A stretch of 64,000 nt of DNA from JAWKWH01 sp963669455. GTDB taxonomy: Bacteria; Pseudomonadota; Alphaproteobacteria; Rhizobiales; Rhizobiaceae. Every line of letters starts with the position of its first letter. Position 1 is the first letter of the stretch. This document shows positions 34,767-43,925 of the stretch, piece after piece. Below the pieces are notes generated by a model, which searched no databases, was not told where the DNA came from, and worked only from the letters and a program-made list of their open reading frames with translations. Where the stretch lies: contig OY770026.1 of NCBI GenBank assembly GCA_963669455.1, forward strand, positions 1,426,001 to 1,490,000. Reading direction: 5' to 3'. A program made the translations under genes and the position numbers.

Positions 34767-35459
34767 ATGCTGGAAATCAAAAACGCAGAGCTTTTTTATG
34801 GTGCCGCCCAGGCGTTGCGGGGTGTCTCGCTAAAAATTCCCGACAATAAAATCACCTGCATCCTGGGCCGGAATGGTGTCGGGAAAACCAGCCTGCTCAG
34901 GTCGCTGATTGGCCATCATCCGCTCGCCTTCGGCGAATTTACCTTCGACGGCGAGTTGTTCACAAACCGGCGCGTTCACGACCGCGCGCGCGCCGGCATC
35001 GGTTTCGTTCCGCAAGGCCGCGAGATATTTCCGCTGCTTAGTGTGAAAGAGAATTTGCAGACCGGGTATTCTGTGTTGCCGCGCCGCGAGCGCATGATTC
35101 CGCCGGAAGTGTTCGAATTGTTTCCTGTGCTTGACGATATGCTGCACAGGCGCGGCGGCGATCTGTCCGGCGGGCAGCAGCAGCAACTGGCGATCGGGCG
35201 CGCGCTTGTGATCCGCCCCAAACTGCTGGTCCTCGATGAGCCAACGGAAGGTATTCAGCCATCGATCATAAAGGATATCGGCCGGGCGCTGGTGCACCTT
35301 AAGGGGCAGGGCATATCGATATTGCTGGTTGAACAATATCTCGATTTCTGCCGCGAGCTTGCCGATCATGTCTACATCATGGATCGCGGGGATGTGGTGC
35401 ACTCCGGTCCGCCTGAAAGCCTCGATGATCCCAAGGTTCGAGCGCATTTGACTGTGTAA
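34767..35459 (+). CDS. urtE: Urea ABC transporter ATP-binding protein UrtE
   Basis: This 230-residue LivF-type ATPase has Walker A GRNGVGKTS, signature LSGGQQQQLAIGRAL, Walker B LLVLDEPTEG and switch LLVEQYLDF. The gene lies 6 bases after urtD and completes the five-gene transporter. Confidence 0.93.
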   Translation: MLEIKNAELFYGAAQALRGVSLKIPDNKITCILGRNGVGKTSLLRSLIGHHPLAFGEFTFDGELFTNRRVHDRARAGIGFVPQGREIFPLLSVKENLQTGYSVLPRRERMIPPEVFELFPVLDDMLHRRGGDLSGGQQQQLAIGRALVIRPKLLVLDEPTEGIQPSIIKDIGRALVHLKGQGISILLVEQYLDFCRELADHVYIMDRGDVVHSGPPESLDDPKVRAHLTV

Positions 35460-35508
35460 ATTCGGCCTGCCACCTTCGGTGGCCCATGGCTGGCAAACAG
35501 GAATGGAT

Positions 35509-36345
35509 ATGACGGGACAATATGCGATTAGGGAGCTCGAAGAAGCCAGGCTGCAGCGCAGTACCGGCGCCGGTCGGTTATCGGTCATTCATCTGGACGG
35601 AAAGACAAGTCTGAAAACCCTCTATCAGAAGGGCTGCGCCAAGTTGCGCATTCCAGGTCATCAAAGCCGCGAGAGTATGGAGGCGGTGATGATCAACACC
35701 TCCGGCGGCATGACCGGGGGAGATGATTTGTCATGGGAATTTGATGCCGGGCCGGGCACGGCGTTGTCGATTACCACACAGGCCAGTGAAAAAATCTATC
35801 GTTCCGCAGGCGGCGCGGCAGAGGTCAGGATATCGGTCAAAACCGGCATGGGAACGAGGTTCAGCTGGTTGCCACAGGAAACGATATTGTTCGACCGATG
35901 CAATCTCAGCCGCACGATACATGCTGAATTGTCCAGCACTTGCCGGGCGCTGTTTGTCGAGCCTGTCGTCTTCGGGCGCGCTGCCATGGGCGAGACCGTG
36001 GCCACCGGATCGGTTCGCGACCGGTGGCGGATTTTTCTCGACGGGGCGCTTTTACATGCGGAAGATTTTTTGATTGACGGGACTATCGCTGGAACCATGC
36101 AACAGGCTGGTGTTACCGGCGGGGCGGGCGCGTTTGCGACAGTCCTTCTGATTTCACCGGATGCAGAGGATTTCGTCGATCGGGCAAGGGACATTGTGGG
36201 GGAAGCGGGTGGTGTTTCTGCGTGGTGTGGCAAACTGTTGATCAGGATAGTATCACCCGGCGGCTACGAACTGCGGCAGAAACTGGCGCCGGTCATCGGC
36301 TTGCTTGAACCGGAAACCGCCGTTCCAAAGCTTTGGACATTTTGA
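35509..36345 (+). CDS. ureD: Urease accessory protein UreD
   Basis: This 278-residue chaperone binds apo-urease with UreF and UreG during nickel insertion. Family stretches are VMINTSGGMTGGDDLSWEF, ITTQASEKIYRS and WLPQETILFDRC. The start at 35509 follows AGGA by 7 bases; the open frame begins at 35479. It opens the urease gene set, 50 bases after urtE. Confidence 0.92.
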   Translation: MTGQYAIRELEEARLQRSTGAGRLSVIHLDGKTSLKTLYQKGCAKLRIPGHQSRESMEAVMINTSGGMTGGDDLSWEFDAGPGTALSITTQASEKIYRSAGGAAEVRISVKTGMGTRFSWLPQETILFDRCNLSRTIHAELSSTCRALFVEPVVFGRAAMGETVATGSVRDRWRIFLDGALLHAEDFLIDGTIAGTMQQAGVTGGAGAFATVLLISPDAEDFVDRARDIVGEAGGVSAWCGKLLIRIVSPGGYELRQKLAPVIGLLEPETAVPKLWTF

Positions 36346-36357
36346 GGACTGACTGGA

Positions 36358-36660
36358 ATGAACCTGACACCGAGAGAAAAGGACAAGCTGCTTGTCGCCA
36401 TGGCCGCCATTGTTGCGCGGCGGAGGCTGGAGCGGGGCGTGAAACTCAACCATCCCGAAGCGGTTGCGCTTATCACCGATTTCGTTGTCGAGGGCGCGCG
36501 CGATGGCCGCAGCGTCGCCGATCTGATGGCCGAGGGGGCGGGCGTGCTCACCCGCGATCAGGTGATGGAGGGCGTAGCCGAGATGATCCACGATGTTCAG
36601 GTGGAAGCGACGTTTCCAGACGGGACCAAACTCGTCACCGTGCACAAACCCATTCGTTGA
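36358..36660 (+). CDS. ureA: Urease gamma subunit
   Basis: The 100-residue gamma subunit begins MNLTPREKDKLLVAMAAIVA and contains LNHPEAVALITDFVVEGARD and EMIHDVQVEATFPDGTKLVT, all typical. It lies 12 bases after ureD. It assembles with UreB and UreC in the cytoplasm. Confidence 0.96.
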   Translation: MNLTPREKDKLLVAMAAIVARRRLERGVKLNHPEAVALITDFVVEGARDGRSVADLMAEGAGVLTRDQVMEGVAEMIHDVQVEATFPDGTKLVTVHKPIR

Positions 36661-36685
36661 AATCGAGACTGAAAGGAATATAGCA

Positions 36686-36892
36686 GTGATAAATCCACTG
36701 GCTAAAACGGCAGCCTTCCTGCTGGCCACCACTGAGATGGCGGTCGCGCATGGTTCGCAAGTGACACATGCGCATGCCGACTGGAGCAGCACGATCGCCA
36801 CGGTTTTGGCGTTTGGCGCATTTGCGGCGCTGTTCATCGTTCCGATGGGGATTGGCGCGAAAGTACGGAGCAACCGCCATGATTCCCGGTGA
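36686..36892 (+). CDS. Small histidine-containing membrane protein between ureA and ureB
   Basis: The 68-codon frame begins at GTG (VINPLAKTAAFLLA) with AAGGA 8 bases upstream and overlaps the ureB start by 14 bases. A first hydrophobic stretch resembling a signal peptide is followed by HGSQVTHAHADWSS, then one clear membrane segment TIATVLAFGAFAALFIVPMG and a basic tail. The three histidines close together facing the periplasm hint at metal or urea/nickel contact, but no family is recognised. It is translationally coupled, so it is probably a real gene. Confidence 0.6.
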   Translation: MINPLAKTAAFLLATTEMAVAHGSQVTHAHADWSSTIATVLAFGAFAALFIVPMGIGAKVRSNRHDSR

Positions 36893-37184
36893 GGTTATCA
36901 CCGCTGCCGGTGACATCACATTCAACAGCGGTGCTGAAACAGTGACGCTGCATGTGGTCAACCGCGGAGACCGGCCGGTTCAAGTCGGCAGCCACTATCA
37001 TTTTTTCGAAGCCAATATTGCGCTCGAGTTTGACCGAGACCAGGCGCGTGGCATGCGTCTTGACATCCCGCCCGGCACGGCCGTGCGCTTCGAGCCCGGA
37101 CAGGCGCGCGACGTGACCCTCGTTCCGCTGTCAGGCGCGCGCGAGGTTTACGGCTTCAACAAACGAGTGATGGGGAAAGTCTGA
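36879..37184 (+). CDS. ureB: Urease beta subunit
   Basis: The protein has 101 residues from MIPGEVITAAGDITFN. Typical segments are VNRGDRPVQVGSHYHFFEAN, MRLDIPPGTAVRFEPG and YGFNKRVMGKV. The start is taken at 36879 because upstream sequence belongs to the overlapping small membrane-protein gene. It is one base from ureC. Confidence 0.95.
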   Translation: MIPGEVITAAGDITFNSGAETVTLHVVNRGDRPVQVGSHYHFFEANIALEFDRDQARGMRLDIPPGTAVRFEPGQARDVTLVPLSGAREVYGFNKRVMGKV

Positions 37185-37185
37185 T

Positions 37186-38898
37186 ATGCCCTCGACCCTT
37201 CCACGCAGCGAATATGCGGCGATGTTCGGCCCGACCACCGGCGACAGGGTTCGCCTCGCCGATACTGAACTGTTCATCGAGGTTGAAAAAGACCTGACGA
37301 CCCATGGCGAAGAAGTCAAATTTGGCGGCGGCAAGGTGATCCGTGACGGGATGGGGCAGTCACAGGTGACCCGCCGGGATGGCGCGGTCGACACCGTCAT
37401 CACCAATGCTCTGATCGTCGATCATAGTGGCATAATCAAAGCCGATATTGCGATAAAGGACGGTCGTATCGCCAAGATCGGCAAGGCGGGAAATCCGGAC
37501 ACTCAGCCCAATGTTGATATCGTTATCGGCCCTGGCACCGAGGCGATTGCCGGCGAGGGCAAGATCGTTACAGCCGGCGGATTTGACAGTCATATTCATT
37601 TCATCTGTCCGCAGCAAATCGAGGAGGCGCTGCATAGCGGTATCACCACCATGCTTGGCGGCGGAACCGGCCCGGCGCATGGAACGCTTGCCACGACATG
37701 CACGCCCGGACCCTGGCATATCGGCCGCATGATCCAGTCGCTGGATGCATTTCCGATGAATGTCGGCCTTGCCGGCAAGGGCAACGCATCACTGCCCGGC
37801 GCTCTGGTCGAGATGGTGGAGGGCGGCGCCTGTGCGCTCAAACTGCACGAAGATTGGGGAACCACGCCCGGTGCGATTGATTGCTGTCTGAGTGTTGCCG
37901 ACGAGATGGACGTCCAGGTGATGATCCACACCGATACGCTGAATGAAAGCGGGTTTGTTGAAAACACGACCGGCGCGATTAACGGCAGGACCATTCACGC
38001 CTTTCACACCGAGGGCGCCGGGGGTGGACATGCCCCGGACATCATCAAAGTGTGCGGCTTGCCCAATGTTTTGCCGTCATCGACCAATCCGACCCGGCCC
38101 TATACGGTCAATACGCTGGAAGAGCATCTCGATATGCTGATGGTCTGCCATCATCTGGATGCCTCTATACCGGAGGATATCGCCTTTGCCGAAAGCCGTA
38201 TCCGCAAGGAAACGATTGCGGCGGAAGATATTCTGCACGACATTGGCGCGTTTTCGATTATTGCGTCTGACAGTCAGGCGATGGGGCGGGTGGGCGAGGT
38301 CATCATCCGCAGCTGGCAGACCGCCGACAAGATGAAGCGCCAGCGCGGCCGCCTGGCGGGGGAGGCCGGCGACAACGACAATCTGCGGGTTCGCCGCTAT
38401 ATTGCCAAATACACGATCAACCCGGCAATCGCCCACGGTATGAGCCATGAGATCGGCTCGCTGGAGGCCGGTAAGCGCGCCGATATCGTGCTCTGGGACC
38501 CGGCATTCTTTGGCGTCAAACCGGCGATGGTGATTGTCGGCGGCACGATTGCGGCAGCCCCGATGGGTGATCCCAATGCCTCGATCCCGACGCCGCAACC
38601 GGTGCATATGCGGCCGATGTTCGGTGCGTTTGGCAAGTCGCTTGCCAATTCGTCGGTGACCTTCGTGTCCAAAGCGGCAGCTGACAATGGCCTGGCTGAA
38701 AAACTCGGGGTTGAAAAGCAATTGCTGGCTGTCGACAATACGCGCGGCGGCATCGGCAAGAAAGCCATGGTTTTGAACGATGCCACGCCCGAAATCGATG
38801 TCGATCCGGAGACCTATGAGGTTCGCGCCGATGGCGAATTATTGACCTGCGAACCGGCAGAAGTGCTACCGATGGCGCAGCGATACTTCCTGTTCTAA
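37186..38898 (+). CDS. ureC: Urease alpha (catalytic) subunit
   Basis: This 570-residue enzyme hydrolyses urea to ammonia and carbamate. Nickel ligands are visible in DSHIHF (HxH, near 137-139), the carbamylated lysine in CALKLHEDWG (near 220), and further histidines in MIHTDTLNESG and HTEGAGGGH. The active-site flap Cys/His is in MVCHHLD and the aspartate is in ASDSQAMGR. The length is normal. It is followed directly by an inserted repeat element. Confidence 0.97.
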   Translation: MPSTLPRSEYAAMFGPTTGDRVRLADTELFIEVEKDLTTHGEEVKFGGGKVIRDGMGQSQVTRRDGAVDTVITNALIVDHSGIIKADIAIKDGRIAKIGKAGNPDTQPNVDIVIGPGTEAIAGEGKIVTAGGFDSHIHFICPQQIEEALHSGITTMLGGGTGPAHGTLATTCTPGPWHIGRMIQSLDAFPMNVGLAGKGNASLPGALVEMVEGGACALKLHEDWGTTPGAIDCCLSVADEMDVQVMIHTDTLNESGFVENTTGAINGRTIHAFHTEGAGGGHAPDIIKVCGLPNVLPSSTNPTRPYTVNTLEEHLDMLMVCHHLDASIPEDIAFAESRIRKETIAAEDILHDIGAFSIIASDSQAMGRVGEVIIRSWQTADKMKRQRGRLAGEAGDNDNLRVRRYIAKYTINPAIAHGMSHEIGSLEAGKRADIVLWDPAFFGVKPAMVIVGGTIAAAPMGDPNASIPTPQPVHMRPMFGAFGKSLANSSVTFVSKAAADNGLAEKLGVEKQLLAVDNTRGGIGKKAMVLNDATPEIDVDPETYEVRADGELLTCEPAEVLPMAQRYFLF

Positions 38899-38903
38899 GG
38901 ATT

Positions 38904-39213
38904 TAGAGCGTATCCACTGAATATTGGAGCAGTTTGATGGGATGGATTTTTCGTGTCGGCGAAGAGAATACCGGAGTGCGATCAGACGATCGTGCGAGGA
39001 TTTCGATGAAGCCGGCGCGGAAAAGCCGCCCAAGCAGGCAGAGGGTGAAGCTTTGGACATAGATCGAAAACTGCAATCGTTTCAGCTTGGTTCTTTGCGC
39101 CCTGGATGTCGTCGCGCGAAGCTAACGGGTGCGCACCCGCGTCGCGTCACGCTCCTAATCAGGACACAAATACCCTGCGCTCAAACGATTCAATATTCAG
39201 TGGATATGCTCTA
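38904..39213. mobile_element. 310-bp MITE-like element with 23-bp terminal inverted repeats
   Basis: Left end 38904-38926 (TAGAGCGTATCCACTGAATA...) and right end 39191-39213 are inverted copies with 22 of 23 bases matching. The ends begin and finish with TA, as in Tc1/mariner- and IS630-type insertions. No transposase is encoded. It lies between ureC and the next gene (3 bases before its ATG), so ureEFG must be read through it or from a promoter it supplies. A decayed relative lies at 17953. Confidence 0.7.
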
Positions 39214-39215
39214 GC

Positions 39216-39512
39216 ATGATACATCTGATCGCGACGCTTACCATCAGGCCCGGATCGTTTGCCGCAGTTATCGAGGCAGCAAAGCCATGTCTTGAGGCAA
39301 CGCGAGCCGAGGCTGGCTGCATTTCCTATGATCTGCATGTCGATGTCGCCGATGACACGCGTCTGGTGTTCATCGAACGCTGGGAAAATCGAGCAGCATT
39401 GGAGGCGCATTTCAAGGCGCCGCATCTGAAGGCCTGGCGCGAGGCGGGCAGCGAGTATTTCATGGCTCGTGAAATCGAAATCATTGAGGATGGAACGGTG
39501 GAAGTTCTGTGA
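39216..39512 (+). CDS. Antibiotic-biosynthesis-monooxygenase-domain protein (YgiN-like)
   Basis: This 98-residue single-domain dimeric ferredoxin-like protein reads MIHLIATLTIRPG, EAGCISYDLHVDVADD, FIERWENRAALEAHFKAPHL, characteristic of ABM-domain quinol monooxygenases or dimerising proteins of small-molecule detoxification. It overlaps ureE by GTGA, so it is co-translated with urease accessory genes, although no urease role is known for this family. It may have arrived with the adjacent element or may only share the transcript. Confidence 0.8.
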   Translation: MIHLIATLTIRPGSFAAVIEAAKPCLEATRAEAGCISYDLHVDVADDTRLVFIERWENRAALEAHFKAPHLKAWREAGSEYFMAREIEIIEDGTVEVL

Positions 39513-39955
39513 CCACCTGCACGAAGATTGTCGACCATGTCCACGATCCCGCCGACACGATCACGCTTGATGAGACCGCGCGTCATCGCCGGCGCATGAA
39601 GATGATATCGGATGGCGGCATTGAGTTTTTGCTCGATTTGCCAGACGCGCGCCTGTTGCGCCATGGTGATGGCTTGGTTCTGGGCGATGGCCGCGTGATT
39701 GCCGTGCGTGCAGAACCGGAGGCGCTTTATGAGGTGCGCGGCACTGACACCCGGCACTTGCTGGCGCTGGCCTGGCAGATTGGCAACAGGCATCTTGCCG
39801 CCCAGATCGAGGTCGACCGGATAGTCATCCGCCGTGATCATGTCATCCGGCAAATGCTGGAAGGGCTTGGCGCGGCTGTCATCGAGATCGATGCGCCGTT
39901 CGACCCGGAGGGTGGGGCCTATGGTGGCGCGCATCACGGACACCATCATGACTGA
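39509..39955 (+). CDS. ureE: Urease accessory protein UreE (nickel metallochaperone)
   Basis: The protein has 148 residues with a GTG start overlapping the previous stop. The N-terminal peptide-binding domain and central metal-binding domain (VRAEPEALYEVRGTDTRHLL) precede a C-terminal His tail, GGAHHGHHHD, that would bind nickel. The GNRHL-type motif reads IGNRHLAAQIEVDR. It overlaps ureF by 8 bases. Confidence 0.93.
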   Translation: MTTCTKIVDHVHDPADTITLDETARHRRRMKMISDGGIEFLLDLPDARLLRHGDGLVLGDGRVIAVRAEPEALYEVRGTDTRHLLALAWQIGNRHLAAQIEVDRIVIRRDHVIRQMLEGLGAAVIEIDAPFDPEGGAYGGAHHGHHHD

Positions 39956-40604
39956 TACATCGCTGATCCGGCTGATGTCGTGGCTGTCGCCGGTGTTTCC
40001 AACCGGCTCCTTTGCCTATTCGGCCGGTCTTGAACAGGCTGTGGCACAAGGGACAATATCTGACACCGACGCGCTTGAAAAATGGCTGGAAACCCTGCTT
40101 TTGCAAGGGCCTTTGAAAAACGAAGCGATCCTGTTTGCGGCCTCGTGGCGGGGGCATGACAATGCCGGCATCATGGCGGAGCTGGCAGTACTTTGCGTTG
40201 CGCTGGCCGGTTCTGCTGAACGGCACAGGGAGACGCTTGATCAGGGAAAGGCCTTTGCCGAGGCGGCGGACCACTGGTTTGACGCCGATGAGAAATTGCC
40301 TTCCGACCTGCCATTGCCGGTCGCGGTCGGGCTTGCCTGTGGCCGCACCGGCATTGCGCTCGACGCAGCCCTTGGCGCCTATCTCAACACATTTGTCGCA
40401 AACCAACTGCAATGTGCGATCCGCCTGTCGGTAACGGGTCAAAACGGTGCCGCGCAGGTGTTGTCCCGTTTGGAGCCTGTGGTTGCGTGTGCGGTGAAAT
40501 TTGCCGAAAGGTCTTCTGTTGACGATCTCGGCGGCTGCGCAATCGTGGCGGAGATTGCCGCGATGAACCATGAATGCCTTCAACCAAGATTGTTTTTGTC
40601 ATGA
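39948..40604 (+). CDS. ureF: Urease accessory protein UreF
   Basis: The protein has 218 residues from MTDTSLIRLMSWLSPVFPTG. The family segment SPVFPTGSFAYSAGLEQAV is present, as is the C-terminal region QVLSRLEPVVACAV. UreF links UreD-urease to the GTPase UreG. The start is chosen inside a longer frame because upstream sequence is ureE. Its stop overlaps the ureG start (ATGA). Confidence 0.93.
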   Translation: MTDTSLIRLMSWLSPVFPTGSFAYSAGLEQAVAQGTISDTDALEKWLETLLLQGPLKNEAILFAASWRGHDNAGIMAELAVLCVALAGSAERHRETLDQGKAFAEAADHWFDADEKLPSDLPLPVAVGLACGRTGIALDAALGAYLNTFVANQLQCAIRLSVTGQNGAAQVLSRLEPVVACAVKFAERSSVDDLGGCAIVAEIAAMNHECLQPRLFLS

Positions 40605-41218
40605 TTACATCCAATGGACCATTGCGGGTCGGTATCGGGGGACCGGTCGGATCCGGGAAAACGACGCTGACGGCGCGTCTTTGCGAGGCCATGCGCGATA
40701 ATTGGTCAATCGGCGTGATCACCAACGATATTTATACCCGCGAGGATGCTGAAGCGCTGATGCGCATGCAGGCCTTGCCAGGCGACCGGGTGATTGGGGT
40801 GGAAACCGGAGGCTGCCCGCATACGGCAATTCGCGAGGACGCCTCGATCAATCTGCGTGCCATCGAACAGCTCACCGCCCGCCATCTTGATCTCGACGTG
40901 ATCTTCATCGAATCCGGCGGTGACAATCTCGCCGCGACATTCTCGCCGGATCTGGCCGACATTTCGATCTACGTCATCTCGGTCTGTCAGGGAGACGACA
41001 TCCCGCGCAAGGGCGGACCGGCGATTACCCGGTCCGATCTTCTCGTGATCAACAAGACCGATCTGGCCCCCCATGTCGGTGCAGACCTTGAGAGAATGAA
41101 AACGGATGCCAAAGCCGGACGCGCCGGCCGGCCGCATGTGATGAGCGACTTAAGAAGCGGGCAGGGCGCCGGTGCTATCGTCGATTTTGTGTGCGAGCAG
41201 GGCGGTTTGGGTCGCTAG
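40601..41218 (+). CDS. ureG: Urease accessory GTPase UreG
   Basis: This 205-residue SIMIBI GTPase has P-loop GGPVGSGKTTL, switch region NDIYTREDA, metal motif ETGGCPHTA (CPH) and NKTDLAPHVG for guanine binding. It supplies energy for nickel insertion and ends the urease operon, 16 bases before the convergent gspJ stop. Confidence 0.95.
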   Translation: MITSNGPLRVGIGGPVGSGKTTLTARLCEAMRDNWSIGVITNDIYTREDAEALMRMQALPGDRVIGVETGGCPHTAIREDASINLRAIEQLTARHLDLDVIFIESGGDNLAATFSPDLADISIYVISVCQGDDIPRKGGPAITRSDLLVINKTDLAPHVGADLERMKTDAKAGRAGRPHVMSDLRSGQGAGAIVDFVCEQGGLGR

Positions 41219-41234
41219 AACGTTTCACCAAAGC

Positions 41235-41840
41235 TCACAATTGTATGACAGTCTCTGTCCGAACGATCTTGCGGCCTATTTTTGATGATAATCTGATGCG
41301 GATGGCGGCTGGAAATCTCGTCCCATCCGGCCAGGTTTCATACCAGTTGGTGCCGTCGCTATAGTCAAACAAAACCGTTTCAAGATTTTCGACAATCATT
41401 ATGGGGGCTCCCGCGGGCGCTGGCCCGCCACTTACCAGTCGCCGTGCCGTTACTGTATGAGCAAGAGCAAGTGCAGATCGCTCTTCGCGGGCCCTGGCAA
41501 AGATGTGCACATCCCGCAGCGCCAGCGAGAAGAGACCGCCACGTGTGATCGCGGCAAATCGGATCGAGTTGCTTTTGCCGTCGAATATCTGATTGGTATT
41601 GGTACCGGAATCTAGCAGGCGAAGCGGCTTCGCGCTGACAATTACGCGGCGCAAATAAACTGATGTAGCGTCAAGCCTGGCGCGCGCGGCCAGTTCATCC
41701 TCAATCCGTTTGATCGCGCCCAACTGCCCCATAAAACCGGCAATCAATGCCGCCATCACGGCAAAGACCGACAGGGCGACCAGCATCTCCGACAGCAGGT
41801 AACCATCTTCGTTCCTGCCAGGCGAAGCCACACTGTCCAT
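41235..41840 (-). CDS. gspJ: Type II secretion minor pseudopilin GspJ
   Basis: The protein has 201 residues. The N-terminal prepilin-like segment is GYLLSEMLVALSVFAVMAAL, with a Gly before the processed residue (G-Y rather than G-F) and Glu at +5. The periplasmic domain is typical of GspJ in length and position at the 3' end of the operon. It caps the pseudopilus with GspI and GspK. Confidence 0.8.
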   Translation of the reverse strand: MDSVASPGRNEDGYLLSEMLVALSVFAVMAALIAGFMGQLGAIKRIEDELAARARLDATSVYLRRVIVSAKPLRLLDSGTNTNQIFDGKSNSIRFAAITRGGLFSLALRDVHIFARAREERSALALAHTVTARRLVSGGPAPAGAPIMIVENLETVLFDYSDGTNWYETWPDGTRFPAAIRIRLSSKIGRKIVRTETVIQL

Positions 41841-42214
41841 CAGTCAGAGGCCCGGTTTGCAAAGGTCAAATAGTCGAATACCGGGCCACCAGTGCCGCGC
41901 GGCCTGATCTGCACCTCCAATGCAAAAATGGTTGGACCACCGCCGGTCTCTATTGCGCTGCTGGTGAGTTTCCACGAAGCTTTGCCGATTTTCCCTTCCT
42001 TCTTGCCGGAAGCGTCGATGCTCTGCAGCATTGAAACCGATAATTGCTCCATGACCAGCGATGCTTGTTGCAGGTCGTTGACCCTTCGCATCGCAAGTGT
42101 GTTGCGGGAAATCGATTCCACCACAACTGCCAGCGATATGGACAGGATCAGGAAGGCAATCACGGTTTCAAGCAATGAAAAACCAGCCTCTGCATGGTCC
42201 GCATGAATGCTCAT
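41840..42214 (-). CDS. gspI: Type II secretion minor pseudopilin GspI
   Basis: The protein has 124 residues with a canonical prepilin cleavage motif AGFSLLETVIAFLILSISLA (Gly-Phe, Glu at +5). Size and order (H-I-J) identify it as GspI. Its stop overlaps the gspJ start. Confidence 0.85.
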   Translation of the reverse strand: MSIHADHAEAGFSLLETVIAFLILSISLAVVVESISRNTLAMRRVNDLQQASLVMEQLSVSMLQSIDASGKKEGKIGKASWKLTSSAIETGGGPTIFALEVQIRPRGTGGPVFDYLTFANRASD

Positions 42215-42696
42215 TCTTCTGCTCCGGTCGACAATGTATGCAGGCCGGTCAGCCAGTGAACACTCAGTTTTGCGCTTCTTTTTTGGCGGTCCGAAAGCGT
42301 GATTTCCGCACCCGATGAACTGCCATCAGCGAGAAATACCAAAAAAACCTCCCCGCTTTCGGAGATTAGCTCCTGCCCGGTGAAAATTCGCATTTCTTGC
42401 CCGTCTGCCAGCTCGACTGGAGGCAACGAGCCGTAGCTGAACCGTCTTTGCTGGGTATCCATGATTATGGTTGTGCTTCGACGAGCGCCAATTGCGTCAC
42501 TTCTTGCCCGATAAACCATCGCCTGAACCTGCTCGGCGACCTGAAGGGGCGCAGGGTGATTGTTGCGACGTATCAGCGATGTAGCGACCGCAGACAACGC
42601 CAGCGCAAAAATAGTGAGCGTGGCCAGCATCTCGATCAGCGTGAAACCTTGCTGCGCCGGGGAACCTTCTGGGTTTGATACGTGCATTCTTGTCAT
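42211..42696 (-). CDS. gspH: Type II secretion pseudopilin GspH
   Basis: The protein has 161 residues and the prepilin motif QQGFTLIEMLATLTIFALAL near 16-35. A GspH/FimT-like globular domain follows (AEQVQAMVYRARSDAIGARR). It overlaps gspF and gspI by 4 bases each. Confidence 0.85.
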   Translation of the reverse strand: MTRMHVSNPEGSPAQQGFTLIEMLATLTIFALALSAVATSLIRRNNHPAPLQVAEQVQAMVYRARSDAIGARRSTTIIMDTQQRRFSYGSLPPVELADGQEMRIFTGQELISESGEVFLVFLADGSSSGAEITLSDRQKRSAKLSVHWLTGLHTLSTGAEE

Positions 42697-43922
42697 CGGA
42701 CGGCGATCTCGTTGATACTGAGCAGCGTGGTCATGACCGAAATGACCAGCATCCCCACCATGCCGCCCAGAATGATGGTCACCGCTGGTGTCAGAAACGA
42801 CAGAAACCGGGAGGTCGTGCGCTGCAGTTGCGCATCATTTATTGCCGCAGCTCGCCCCGCAACCGCTGCCAGGTTGTTGGATTCCTCGCCAAGTCTGATC
42901 AGTGTTATTAATGTCGGTGCGAAGATTTCACTGCCATCGAGCGCTTTCCAGAACGCCCCGCCACCGGAAACAATTTCCCGCGCTTCCAGTAGACGTGTCC
43001 TGAAGCTTCCGATTGGTGAGGTATCGGCGGCCAGCCGCATGGAATCATATAACGGCACACCATTTGCCAGCAACAGAGACATCGTATGAAGATAACGCCC
43101 GCCTACAGCTTTGCGGAGCAGGGCCCCTAAAATCGGAACAGCGGTGAAGCGGCCTAGAAAATGCGCTCTCACCTCCCCGTTTCCCAATGCAAATGTCGCC
43201 ACGGCGAGAACCATTGCAGCGCCCGCAAGGAGCAACACACCATGGTTCTTCATCAAGCTCCCGAGGCCTGAGAGAGCAGAAACGATCATAGGTGTTTGTA
43301 CATTGCTGCCATCAAATATCGGTTCGATTGCCGGGACCAGATAAAGTGACAATAGCAAAATGGTTCCAACCAGCACCAGCAGAAGGAATCCGGGATAGAG
43401 CAGTGCTTCGACAATTTTCGAGCGCCGCTCGTCGCGGGCCGAATACATTTCTGCGAGTTCGGCAAAAACCCTGTCGAGACGTCCGCTGCTTTCGCCGCTG
43501 GCCACCAGGGCAGAGACATGCTGAGGCACCTCATCCAGAGCGGCAAACGCTTCTGAAACCGATTTTCCTTCGGTAACCTGCGTGCGGATGGTCGCGATAT
43601 TGGCTTTCTGACCGGCTTTGGTTTCAGCTTCGCCAACAGCGCTTAGCGCTGCGTCAATATTGAAACCGGAGTTCAACATGATTGACAGGTCGCTGAAAAA
43701 CCGGGTCAGGTCGAACTGGGGGCGAAACAGCCTGTGTATCAATACCCGCGGGTTGTTTTTTGCCTGTGCCTCACGGACCTGCTTTACTTTGAAAGGCGTC
43801 TTTCCAGACTTTGCAAGTTGCCGCGCGACATCAACCTCGTCGATCGCGCGCACAAATCCGGTGTCCAGACTGCCGTCGTCATTATAGGCGGAAAACCGAA
43901 ACAGCGCTCTGTCACCCTGCAT
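42693..43922 (-). CDS. gspF: Type II secretion inner-membrane platform protein GspF
   Basis: This 409-residue protein has two GspF repeats (for example FFSDLSIMLNSGFNIDAALS and MSLLLANGVPLYDSMRLAAD), each followed by hydrophobic helices. It sits in the inner membrane and couples GspE to the pseudopilus. It lies 3 bases after gspE. Confidence 0.92.
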   Translation of the reverse strand: MQGDRALFRFSAYNDDGSLDTGFVRAIDEVDVARQLAKSGKTPFKVKQVREAQAKNNPRVLIHRLFRPQFDLTRFFSDLSIMLNSGFNIDAALSAVGEAETKAGQKANIATIRTQVTEGKSVSEAFAALDEVPQHVSALVASGESSGRLDRVFAELAEMYSARDERRSKIVEALLYPGFLLLVLVGTILLLSLYLVPAIEPIFDGSNVQTPMIVSALSGLGSLMKNHGVLLLAGAAMVLAVATFALGNGEVRAHFLGRFTAVPILGALLRKAVGGRYLHTMSLLLANGVPLYDSMRLAADTSPIGSFRTRLLEAREIVSGGGAFWKALDGSEIFAPTLITLIRLGEESNNLAAVAGRAAAINDAQLQRTTSRFLSFLTPAVTIILGGMVGMLVISVMTTLLSINEIAVR

Positions 43923-43925
43923 GAC

